This document shows positions 36,782 to 44,254 of a DNA stretch of 64,000 nucleotides, piece after piece (the stretch's first letter is position 1; the number at the start of each line of letters is the position of its first letter). A program made the position numbers and the translations under genes. Below the pieces are notes generated by a model. That model worked only from the letters and a program-made list of their open reading frames with translations. It was not told the DNA's origin and did no database searches. The stretch lies in the NCBI GenBank assembly GCA_963787485.1, contig CAWBDF010000001.1, positions 62,001-126,000 on the forward strand. The letters run 5' to 3'. Source of the DNA: Bog-473 sp963787485. GTDB taxonomy: Bacteria > Actinomycetota > Acidimicrobiia > Acidimicrobiales > RAAP-2.

Positions 36782-37885
36782 TCAGACCTCGGCCACCATC
36801 TCGGCCCAGAGGAACCCGGCGAGCTCGCGGGCGATGGCGGCGGCCACGACCGAGCGCACGTTCTTGTGGGCGGCGAGCTGGCGGAACCGCCGCGACAGGC
36901 GGACCTGCGCGGCCCATGAACGGGCCACGGTCTCGGGCGCCACACCCGCTTGGCGCTCTCTGATGCCCACCCCGACGTTCGGGCTGTGCTGGTAGGCCCA
37001 GGCCGCTTCGGTGAGCTGGCCCCGCAGGTGGGCGTTGCCGGCCCGGGTGATCGAGCCCCGACGCTGCGTGAGACCCGTCGAGTTCTCCCCGGGCACGAGG
37101 CCGGTGAAGCTCATGAAGCCTCTTGCCTTCGGGAAGCGACGCCAGTCGAACACCTCGGCGGCCAGAGTTAGTGCACCGACTCTGGTCACGCCGCGGTAGG
37201 CGGCCAAGCGCGGCACTTGGTCACCGAAGGGACCCGTTGTGCACCACGGCAGGAGATCGGCCTCGACCGACTCGAGGGCGGTGTCGCGCAGCTTCACGGT
37301 GGCCAGGTAGTGCGAATAGGTCGTGGCGATGGCGGGATCGTCGAAGGACAGCGTCGCCAGCCAGCGTCGATGGCGTTCGGTCCACGGTGATCCTCCTCGC
37401 CACACGACACTGTGACGAAGGAGAAACCCGCTCAGGCGGTTGCGGGCCCGGGTGAGATCTTGGACCATGTCACCGCGCGTGCGACACAGATCGCGCACTC
37501 CCTCTTGGGCGGGCGTGGGGACGGCGATTGGTGTGAGCTCACCGGCCCGGTGCAACCCGGCCAGTCGTCTGGCGTCGCGGCGGTCGGTCTTCACCCGGTC
37601 GCCCGAGCCCTTGGGGATCAAGGAGGGGGCCACCACGTCGCAGCGCACCCCCATCGAAATCAGCAGGCGTTGGAGGTCATAACCGGTCGGGCCCGCTTCG
37701 TAGCAGGCCCAGATCTCCTTGGGCTTCCCGAGCCGTTTGACCAGGCGTCGGACCGAGTCGGTGTCGTGGAAGATCTTGTCGATCTCGGCGGTGTCGCGAT
37801 CGGGCGAAAGCACCGCCACCGCGATCGAGTCCTTCGCGACGTCCATCCCCAGGTGGACGAATCCTCGGTGGGCAATACTGGACAC
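36782..37885 (-). CDS. IS110-family transposase, intact
   Basis: A 367-residue protein. GTG 37885 is chosen because GGAAGGAGC lies just upstream and the N-terminal DEDD domain begins FVHLGMDVAKDSIAVAV; the frame is open further upstream. Later motifs include KTDRRDARRLAGL and, in the C-terminal domain, SFTGLVPGENSTG with RRGSITRAGNAHLR, which carries the catalytic Ser. No frameshift is seen, so it may be active. In IS110 elements a noncoding bridge RNA guides DNA-end recognition; in the IS110 subgroup it is encoded upstream of the transposase. Confidence 0.9.
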   Translation of the reverse strand: MSSIAHRGFVHLGMDVAKDSIAVAVLSPDRDTAEIDKIFHDTDSVRRLVKRLGKPKEIWACYEAGPTGYDLQRLLISMGVRCDVVAPSLIPKGSGDRVKTDRRDARRLAGLHRAGELTPIAVPTPAQEGVRDLCRTRGDMVQDLTRARNRLSGFLLRHSVVWRGGSPWTERHRRWLATLSFDDPAIATTYSHYLATVKLRDTALESVEADLLPWCTTGPFGDQVPRLAAYRGVTRVGALTLAAEVFDWRRFPKARGFMSFTGLVPGENSTGLTQRRGSITRAGNAHLRGQLTEAAWAYQHSPNVGVGIRERQAGVAPETVARSWAAQVRLSRRFRQLAAHKNVRSVVAAAIARELAGFLWAEMVAEV

Positions 37886-38209
37886 GGCTCGGCTCCTTCC
37901 ATCCGTATGTCGGCTCCGTTCACCGACAGGTGAATGATCCACGTAAATGCGGATGCCGGAGGAGCCGGCCGTTCCATACTGATTAGGGGGCAGGTGACTC
38001 TTATTCGTTTGTGCTGTAGTGCCGATCTGGATGGTTGCAACCGCTCGGAGCATTGGGGCCGCCAGGGAAGTACAGGACGGGTCGCAGCACGCCGTTTCAA
38101 CCAAGGCGTCACAGCTGGGAGAGAAATACGCGTCGTATCGGTCGCAGCAGAGGCTGTTCGTCCCACAGTGTTCGCACTGCTTGGACCTATTGGACGAGCC
38201 TGGGTCAAT
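37886..38209. ncRNA. IS110 upstream noncoding region, candidate bridge RNA
   Basis: About 320 bp upstream of the intact IS110 transposase with no supported gene. Known IS110-subgroup elements encode a structured bridge RNA in this position, with two loops that pair with donor and target DNA. GC-rich complementary stretches are present (for example GCCGGAGGAGCCGGC near 37950), but I could not identify the loops or the element end. The assignment rests on position. Confidence 0.3.
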
Positions 38210-38749
38210 TCAGCCGGTGATCAACTCGTTCCTCGGGTAGTCCTCGTGCAGGAGCGCCGCAGCCTGCTGCGATCCGACCAGTGGGAGGCGGTCGACGTCA
38301 AGCAAACCAAGCTGGACGAGCATCGAGCCCTGATCCCAGTAGATGCGCTCAAATGCGATCTTTCCGTTCTCAAATCCCACGACGGCCACATGCGGCAATT
38401 CCACCCTGCGACCCGTAGGAGCGAGTCCCGGAAGGATCGCATCCATGACGATGTCGTGCGTGAACCTCACGATGAACTCGTCGATCACCATGTTGTCAGT
38501 CGTCGTTCGGGAGATCCGCTCGACCGAGAGATCGGAAGGCCATTTACCGACGAAGTGGTCTCTGTAAAAGTCGTGCAGCGCGTCTTTGCCTCTCGCACCA
38601 GTAATTACCGGCACATGAGTGAGACTCGGCGCATCAGTCATGGTCTCCATCGCCTTGTCGGCGTCTCGCAAGTCGAACTCTGCTGACATATGAGTGTCGA
38701 AGACGGCCCCGAGATCAAATCCCGCATCTGCCTTCATCGCGGCCTCCAA
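38210..38749 (-). CDS. NTF2/SnoaL-like protein
   Basis: A 179-residue protein from ATG 38749 (ATG 38737 is possible). The fold pattern is that of SnoaL-like NTF2 proteins: an N-terminal helix, FDTHMSAEFDLRDADKAME, a helix KDALHDFYRDHFVG, and long curved strands (MVIDEFIVRFTHD, VELPHVAVVGFENGKIAFE). Such proteins include polyketide cyclases, steroid isomerase-like enzymes and carotenoid-binding domains; the substrate cannot be read. The IS110 element lies just downstream. Confidence 0.75.
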   Translation of the reverse strand: MEAAMKADAGFDLGAVFDTHMSAEFDLRDADKAMETMTDAPSLTHVPVITGARGKDALHDFYRDHFVGKWPSDLSVERISRTTTDNMVIDEFIVRFTHDIVMDAILPGLAPTGRRVELPHVAVVGFENGKIAFERIYWDQGSMLVQLGLLDVDRLPLVGSQQAAALLHEDYPRNELITG

Positions 38750-38805
38750 TCACATGAAAAGTTCGAGGTCCTGAATCCATCGTGCCGACGATACCCCTGC
38801 CCGGG

Positions 38806-38827
38806 GTCAGACTCATTTGGGTCTGAC
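38806..38827. repeat. Short perfect hairpin
   Basis: GTCAGAC and GTCTGAC flank an 8-bp loop, preceded by GGG. It lies between two minus-strand genes and could be a terminator-like stem or an element end. Confidence 0.4.
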
Positions 38828-38944
38828 TTCATGAGCAATTTCGCTCGATTCTGGGCGTGCGCCCGAAATGCAGATAGCCACGGACCGCCGTATGGGGACA
38901 TCACCCTCGGACCCGCTCGCATCGGCTGTGATTCCGAACGCTCT

Positions 38945-39835
38945 TTAAACAAGCTCTAGGTCAGGTCTCTCTCGGCCGATCCACGAGGGGCAGTAAATCG
39001 GGCGACGGTTACGAACACGAAGTAGGCGACAAGGGACTCCGCCGTAGATCAGCATGCTACCTAAGGGCGCAACACCGGCGATGACGATCGCCACGAGGTA
39101 GGCAACCGCAGGACCAACGGCGACGGCAACACCGGCCCGACGAAACCGCCGGTCAGGAGGTTCGTAAAGCAGGTGCGAGTTTCCCGTTGCGTACAACCAG
39201 ATCGCAATTCGTGTCGCCGCTATGAGCACCAACATGAGCCCATAGAGTCTGAGCGCTACTGCGTCGTTGGGATAGCGAGCGATCAGTGCGGCTCCGAATG
39301 GCACCAAACACAATGGGAGTAGGTAGAGCAGGTTGAGCCATACGAGAGGGCGATCGGCACGTCGTATGACGGTGAACAGATCCCGGTGGCCGACCCACGC
39401 AATGGCCACCACAACGAAGCTGATCAAGAACGCCACGAGTGCGACCGGCGTTTGCGTGGGGGCGTCGAACTCCTCTGGACTGATTGCGCTCAACGACTCG
39501 GCCCGGCGCCTAGTCACATCATGAAAGCGGATGAGCATCGCTTCGGGCGGTTCGGGGCGAAGTGCTCGGACCCACTGCTCGTTCGCCGCGCCGATGGCAT
39601 TTCGAACATGAGCAAGGGTGGTCACGTCGATCGAAGCAGGACGCTGTTCGTCGCCGGCAAGGCGAGATTCGGTGCCGATGAGATGGGCGACGACATCGTG
39701 GACCGTCCAGCCAGGGAGTGCGGTCGACCTCGGCCATTCCGTGACATCTAGTCCACCGAGAAGGTCCTCGATCACTGCCCACTCCTCGAGCAGGGCGCCG
39801 ACGACGGGCTCGCTTCTAGGGGCTGTCGAACTCAT
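38945..39835 (-). CDS. Fusion of an MDMPI_N-like domain with a TMEM175 half
   Basis: A 296-residue intact frame from ATG 39835. Residues 1-125 resemble the N-terminal DinB-like domain of mycothiol-dependent maleylpyruvate isomerases (STALPGWTVHDVVAHLIG, then RAESLSAISPEEFDAPTQTP). From about 130 the protein becomes a membrane protein whose helices match the second repeat of bacterial TMEM175 potassium channels (FLISFVVVAIAWVGHRDLF, RPLVWLNLLYLLPLCLVPF). The first TMEM175 repeat, with its filter Phe-Ser-Asp motif, is missing. The junction at PTQTPVALVAF looks like a deletion joining two unrelated genes. A functional product is doubtful. Confidence 0.65.
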   Translation of the reverse strand: MSSTAPRSEPVVGALLEEWAVIEDLLGGLDVTEWPRSTALPGWTVHDVVAHLIGTESRLAGDEQRPASIDVTTLAHVRNAIGAANEQWVRALRPEPPEAMLIRFHDVTRRRAESLSAISPEEFDAPTQTPVALVAFLISFVVVAIAWVGHRDLFTVIRRADRPLVWLNLLYLLPLCLVPFGAALIARYPNDAVALRLYGLMLVLIAATRIAIWLYATGNSHLLYEPPDRRFRRAGVAVAVGPAVAYLVAIVIAGVAPLGSMLIYGGVPCRLLRVRNRRPIYCPSWIGRERPDLELV

Positions 39836-39951
39836 CGCTCACACCCGGACCTTCCTTTCGGTTGCCTGCTTCCGACCAGTCCGGTTGCGGGCCGAGCTGG
39901 CTCCTTTCGTCTCATTTCCTGCCGGGCAATGAAGGCGACTTCCCGACAGAC

Positions 39952-40604
39952 TCACGTTGATCGATTGCCCTCTCGCTGGGCTCGATACCAGGTCATGGCA
40001 TGCAGATCAGGAGACTTGATGCGGTCGCGCTTGAGTTCGGCGAAGTTGTCGTAGCGCGCCAGCCACGAAACGTGTCGCCACAAGTCGACCGCGTCCTCAT
40101 CCGACGGCAGCTCGCTGATCACCGGTCCGAAGATGGCCGGCCCGGTACCCCGTCGAGGACGATCGTCGGTACTCCGAAGCTGCGCGTCCTCTCGACCAGT
40201 CCGTGGTGCTCGTCGAGGACGGCTTCCCAGGTCCCCGGATCCGAAAGTGCTTCGTCGCACCACTGGGCATCGAGACCGACCTCTTCGAGCGCCCCGCGCA
40301 CTGCGGTCGCCATATCCTGCTCGGGCGGCGACTGCTCCCAGATCCTCTTGCCGAGGGCACTGTAGAAGGGTCCGATCACATCGCTGCCCTTCCGCTGTCG
40401 GATGAGGGTCGCGGTCCGAAGTGCGGGGCCTGACCGGGCCTGGAGCTCGTGGGGATCGGCCCCGTCCTTCAGGTTCACGACCTCGAGGGAGAACAACCCC
40501 CAGTCGAGCTCGATCTCGCCGAGCTGTTCGACGCGTTTGGCCCACCGCGACGTCTGGTAGCACCAGGGACATATGGGATCGAAGTGGAATCTCACAGCGT
40601 CCAT
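39952..40604 (-). pseudogene. DsbA/FrnE-family thiol oxidoreductase, frameshifted
   Basis: From ATG 40604, with AAGGAG upstream, the thioredoxin-fold N-terminus reads VRFHFDPICPWCYQTSRW, containing the CPWC active site at residues 12-15. The coherent frame continues to GVPTIVLDGV, the cis-Pro region. It then shifts by one base near 40143, and IFGPVISELPSDEDAVDLW with the final helix continues in another frame to TGA at 39952. Repaired length would be about 217 residues, normal for the family. As given, the protein is cut at about 162 residues. Confidence 0.75.
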
Positions 40605-41101
40605 GACAGGCTCCTTCTTCGTAGATGGTAGGTCTCGGGCGTCGGCCCTCGGGTCAGTCGAGTGCGGCGAGCGCAGCCTCGATGTCGCCGCGAACGAGCC
40701 GCGACACTCAGCGAACCCTCCTCGCCCGGCCCGTCTCGCAAACGATAGAGAGAGCGCGGCGGGATTGGGCCAGTAGCTTCTACTTGTACGTAGTTGAGGA
40801 CAACCGAGATGTCCGCGGCGGCCCCGGGACACTCGCTACCTCCCTCCAGACCCATACGCCTGTCCGGCAGTGCCGGATCGCGGATGGCCCGCCATCAGAA
40901 TCGCCTGCCCCCATGGTGCCCGGGTGGCACTCTTCGTTCTCAGAGACCTTGATGCGGTTGCAGACACGCTGCGAGGATTTCTGCCACCCGACTCCTAGTG
41001 GACTTTGATAGCTCCTGTCCCTGCGTGCCGAAGTGTCCCACTGTCCCGGCGTGTTGAGACACCCTGGGTCGCCACTGAAGGAGAGCATCCATAATGGAGC
41101 G
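40605..41101. other. Gap of about 500 bp with repeat blocks
   Basis: No supported gene. It contains the dispersed hairpin repeat at 40908-40930 and, at about 41024-41054, GTCCCACTGTCCCGGC, related to blocks near 35.1 and 42.0 kb. The 3' end presumably holds the promoter of the following lipoprotein gene. Confidence 0.4.
40908..40930 (+). repeat. Dispersed hairpin repeat (copy at 41 kb)
   Basis: CCCCCATGGTGCC followed by CGGGTGGCAC; GTGCC pairs with GGCAC with a 5-bp loop. Same blocks as the copies at 16028 and 24219. Confidence 0.5.
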
Positions 41102-41866
41102 ATGCTCGGAAAGGATCCCAGCCGCCGAGGGGCCGAATTGCGGAGAACCCCCCGCTGGCTACGACCGGCCGTCCTCGCGTCGAGTGCGGTACTGGCCGTC
41201 CTCGCGTCGAGCTGTTCGTCGAGTTCGTCTCCGTCGGGTTCAACAACCACCACGCAGGCTTCGACCACCACCACTTCGGGTTCCGCGCTCTCGGCGGCTG
41301 CGATCCGGACCCTCCAGGCCGCCCTGTCTAAGGTCGGCTGTTACACCGGCGAGGTGGACGGGGTCGGTGGCCCCCTCACCACAGCCGCCGTGCGGTCCTT
41401 CCAGGCTGCCGAGGGTCTTGCGGTCGATGGTGTCTATGGCTCGAGCACCAAGTCCAAATTGGCGACGGCCGTGGCCGCTGGCACACGAGTCTGCGCGTCG
41501 AGCACCACGACCACCAGTTCTGCCGTAACCACGACGACAGCAGCATCGGCTGCTCCGGCCGCCGCCACCGCCGCGATCAACGCCTACGAGACGGCCAATG
41601 GCCCCCCGGTCGGTACCTGGCAGATCACCTCGACCCAAGTGTCTAGCGTCGACCCTTCGTACGTCCTGTTCCGGATTGGTCCCGCACCGGGTCACGAGGA
41701 CACCGTGCAAGGAGGCTACGGATTCGTCCATAATCAGTCGGGCACGTGGACGGTCATCGGCCTCGGCAGTGCCCAAGTCGGGTGTCCGCCGGGCGGTGCG
41801 CAGACTCCCGTCGTACCGACCGCGGTGCTGACCGGTTTCGGGTTGGCGTGTCCGCCCTCCAGCTGA
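41102..41866 (+). CDS. Lipoprotein with a peptidoglycan-binding domain
   Basis: A 254-residue protein from ATG 41102. The signal sequence ends in a lipobox (AVLAVLASSCSS), followed by a Ser/Thr-rich linker typical of surface proteins. Residues 68-130 form a PG_binding_1 domain (LQAALSKVGCYTGEVDGVGG, then AAVRSFQAAEGLAVDGVYG). A second Ser/Thr linker leads to a C-terminal beta-rich domain with a Cys pair. It is probably anchored outside the membrane and binds the cell wall. The frame is intact, unlike most neighbours. Confidence 0.85.
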   Translation: MLGKDPSRRGAELRRTPRWLRPAVLASSAVLAVLASSCSSSSSPSGSTTTTQASTTTTSGSALSAAAIRTLQAALSKVGCYTGEVDGVGGPLTTAAVRSFQAAEGLAVDGVYGSSTKSKLATAVAAGTRVCASSTTTTSSAVTTTTAASAAPAAATAAINAYETANGPPVGTWQITSTQVSSVDPSYVLFRIGPAPGHEDTVQGGYGFVHNQSGTWTVIGLGSAQVGCPPGGAQTPVVPTAVLTGFGLACPPSS

Positions 41867-42748
41867 GAGGCGTGCACGAAATCGGCTCGCCCGAACTTCG
41901 ATGGGATCGATCCAGAAAACCGCCGAGTATCGGGAGCGAGACTAGGCCACTAGCCCTATTGTGGCGAGCTGTCCCACCATCCCGGCAGCGAGGGATACCT
42001 CGTACACCCTCGGCCTGAGTGCTTATGGGGCACTTTTCATACAGCTGCGTCGCTGGGTGCCAGCCGAGGGAAGAGGTCCCAGCAGATCTGCCGCAGGAAC
42101 TTGATGAGGAGTTCCGGGGTGAAATCTTTCCCGGACCGACATGTCGGGATGAGGCGTACACTCGCAACCAGAGGTGCCGAACCGGAAGAGGGTTCCGTGA
42201 AGAGACTGGCGAAGTTGTCGTGGCGGGCTCGGGGTCGTGCCGGTGGTAATTGCACCGCTGAAGTTGACCATCCGATTGGCGGCTATCGAATGGACCCGAA
42301 GTACCGGTCCAATCTTCTCGCGCTATCCGGACCCGAGGGATCACCCCCTACGGTGTCCTGGATCTCCTTCGACGGGGACGCCTATTGGGTCCGGCTCTCG
42401 GCTGCCCAGGGCTGGCCGCGTTCGATTCGGGTGACCCAGAGCGATGTGGACGGTGTGAAGAATTAGAAACTCGGGCTGATCACGTCGGTCATCTGCACCC
42501 AAAATCCAGAACAGCAGCATCGCTGACAGGTCTCACCGAACAGGTGTGTGCAAAGGATGTGATTCGCGGCCCGTTCGACGACCAGATTTTGCACCACCTG
42601 CGCCGGGTGGCGTCAGAATTCGTGCGCTCCCCGTGCGTTATCTATGCGATAAATACCGGCGATCTCGGGAATCGGGTGGTGCCGAGCGGCGCCGAACGGT
42701 AAGAAGATAAATGCCGTTGAACTGGGTATTCCGTACAAAACTCCTGAG
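41867..42748. other. Gap of about 880 bp next to the tRNA-Glu gene
   Basis: A small plus-strand frame, 42290-42466 (58 residues from ATG), reads naturally (VSWISFDGDAYWVRLSAAQG) but has no recognised family. CCCGGCAGCGAG at 41981 and TTATGGGGCAC near 42023 are blocks shared with other repeat copies in the island. There is no integrase gene beside this att site. Confidence 0.4.
42290..42466 (+). CDS. Possible small hypothetical protein
   Basis: 58 residues from ATG 42290; the frame extends upstream to ATG 42101 or GTG 42197, and the true start is unclear. Hydrophobic and polar residues alternate as in a beta-rich domain. No family or partner is recognised. Confidence 0.3.
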   Translation: MDPKYRSNLLALSGPEGSPPTVSWISFDGDAYWVRLSAAQGWPRSIRVTQSDVDGVKN

Positions 42749-42794
42749 CAGCCCCAACGGGATTCGAACCCGTGTCGCCACCTTGAGAGGGTGG
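42748..42794 (-). repeat. Putative att site inside the intact tRNA-Glu gene (copy 3)
   Basis: The 47-bp sequence shared with 9261-9307, of which the first 42 bp are also at 4036-4077, lies here within the complete tRNA-Glu gene and covers its 3' part. All three copies have the same orientation. This is the expected arrangement when an element integrates into a tRNA 3' end and rebuilds the gene. Confidence 0.8.
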
Positions 42795-42821
42795 TGTCCT
42801 AGGCCTCTAGACGATGGGGCC
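42749..42821 (-). tRNA. tRNA-Glu (anticodon CTC)
   Basis: A 73-nt cloverleaf on the minus strand. The acceptor stem is GGCCCCA with TGGGGCT (first pair G-U), the D arm starts GTCTAGAGGCCTAGGAC, the anticodon stem CCACC/GGTGG encloses CTCTCAA, and the T arm is ACGGG/CCCGT around TTCGAAT. CCA is not encoded. It lies downstream of tRNA-Gln on the same strand. Confidence 0.93.
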
Positions 42822-42859
42822 GTGTGGAGACGCCATCACCGAGATGGTCGTCGCCAGTG

Positions 42860-42931
42860 CTCGGGGGGAAGGACTCGAACCCTCAATAACTGGACCAGAA
42901 CCAGTCGTGTTGCCGATTACACCACCCCCGA
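42860..42931 (-). tRNA. tRNA-Gln (anticodon CTG)
   Basis: A 72-nt cloverleaf on the minus strand. The acceptor stem TCGGGGG pairs with CCCCCGA, the anticodon stem CTGG/CCAG encloses TTCTGGT, and the T arm GAGGG/CCTTC encloses TTCGAGT. It lies 38 bp upstream of tRNA-Glu and is probably co-transcribed with it. Confidence 0.93.
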
Positions 42932-43089
42932 ATGGGTGACGCTCAGATTAGCCCAGCGACTTCTGACCCTGGTCGGCCGGCTCACCAGGGTGGGGGCGCG
43001 ACGATCTTGAGCTGCCCCGGTGGCATGATGCGGCGCCCGGGATCCCCGACTCAGTGCAGCGGAGAACCGAGGCGGTCGAGAGGAGTGGC

Positions 43090-43596
43090 GTGCGCGGGTG
43101 GTCGAGGGGCGCGATCACCGGATATGCCGGATGTGGGGGATGTCTGGCCGTCCTCACCCTGGCTCCGCTCGTCACTCCTTCTTGCGCCGGGGCCGCCCAG
43201 GCACCCCGGCCGGGCGTGACGGCCAGGGTGCTGCCGAGCCACGGCCTCGTCGAGGGCCAGGCTGTCACCGTGACAGGCCGGGGACTGGGGAAGCCTCCGG
43301 CGAACGGCGCGCCGGTATGGTTCATCACCGAATGCACCGCGAGCGTACGCGGCCACATGAATCCCTCGAAAGACGCGTCGCACTGCGACATCACACACGC
43401 CGCCCTCATCCGCGTCGCCCGCAACGGCTCCTTCTCAGCCCACTTCCTCGTAAGGACCGGCATCGTCGGGGACGGCTACTGCGGAGTGCCAGGCCACACC
43501 ACCTGTGTGATCGGGATCAGCACCGCCCAGGGTCAAGGAACGGTGGTGCCGATCACCTTCGCCGTTCCCTCGACGTCAGACCAACCCGGCCTCTGA
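43090..43596 (+). CDS. Secreted neocarzinostatin-like beta-sandwich protein
   Basis: A 168-residue protein from GTG 43090. A signal peptide covers about residues 1-35 (GCLAVLTLAPLVTPSCAGA). The mature part follows the neocarzinostatin-family pattern: VTARVLPSHGLVEGQAVTVT, the glycine turn GRGLG, and Cys pairs that can form disulfides (ECTASV, HCDITH, GYCGVPGHTTC). Family members include apoproteins of enediyne antibiotics, but most genomic homologues have no known ligand. No enediyne biosynthesis genes are visible nearby. It is the first gene right of the tRNAs. Confidence 0.65.
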   Translation: MRGWSRGAITGYAGCGGCLAVLTLAPLVTPSCAGAAQAPRPGVTARVLPSHGLVEGQAVTVTGRGLGKPPANGAPVWFITECTASVRGHMNPSKDASHCDITHAALIRVARNGSFSAHFLVRTGIVGDGYCGVPGHTTCVIGISTAQGQGTVVPITFAVPSTSDQPGL

Positions 43597-43630
43597 TCAG
43601 CGATGGGCTCGCAGGTCACGCCGGCGCGGC

Positions 43631-44254
43631 TCAGGCGGCGTGCAGCCACTCCAGATGGTTGAAGCCGATGATGCGGCCGAGCCCGACGCCGACTGTTTCT
43701 TTCATGAAATAGGGCAGGGTGGACCAGCCCGCAATGGGCGAGGTCCGGGTCGGCGTCGGCGACGGCACCAGCGACAGTTCCGACACGATTGCCATGGAAC
43801 GGTCCTCGTGGAAGGGGTCGGTGGTGACAAGGACGTCGTGGACGTGGTGCGCCCGGAGCACGGGGAGGGCGTCGGCGACGTTTTCATAGCTGTCGTCGCC
43901 TCCAGCTTCGAGAATGTCGCTCGCCGGCACGTCGTCCACCTTTTCGAGATACCTCGCCCCCGACTCCGCTTCGGTGCAGGCGTCACCTGGCCGCTTGTTG
44001 CCAGTCACCATGATCAGGTGTGCATCGCCGCCGCGGTACAGCATGTCGGCCTCGTTGAGCCGGGCCCGAAGGTCTGGTGAGGGCACGCAGTTGTACTGAG
44101 CCGCGCCCATGACGAGGATGGCTCCCGCCGGATGCGGATCGTAGCGGCGCGACGTCAACCACACCTGCACCAGGGTCACGCCGAAGTACAGGACGATGGC
44201 GGCCAATACAACGACGCCGATGCGCAACGCCCAACGAAGAGGGGCAAGGAGCAT
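43631..44254 (-). CDS. YdcF-like (DUF218) membrane protein
   Basis: A 207-residue protein from ATG 44254, overlapping the gltX stop as TGATG. One N-terminal helix (IGVVVLAAIVLYFGVTLV) is followed by the DUF218 domain: AGAILVMGAAQYNCVPSP, YRGGDAHLIMVTGNK, a DSYENV motif and VLVTTDPFHEDRSM. The family is linked to envelope functions and vancomycin sensitivity (SanA-like) with no firm reaction. The domain probably lies outside the membrane. Translationally coupled to gltX. Confidence 0.82.
   Translation of the reverse strand: MLLAPLRWALRIGVVVLAAIVLYFGVTLVQVWLTSRRYDPHPAGAILVMGAAQYNCVPSPDLRARLNEADMLYRGGDAHLIMVTGNKRPGDACTEAESGARYLEKVDDVPASDILEAGGDDSYENVADALPVLRAHHVHDVLVTTDPFHEDRSMAIVSELSLVPSPTPTRTSPIAGWSTLPYFMKETVGVGLGRIIGFNHLEWLHAA

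Noticed and set aside
11754..40930. Dispersed repeats considered as a CRISPR array
   Set aside because: Copies are kilobases apart, in both orientations and of unequal length, with no spacers of regular size and no cas genes.
42749..42821. tRNA-Glu and tRNA-Gln as the start of a larger tRNA array
   Set aside because: No further cloverleaf is found within several hundred bases on either side.
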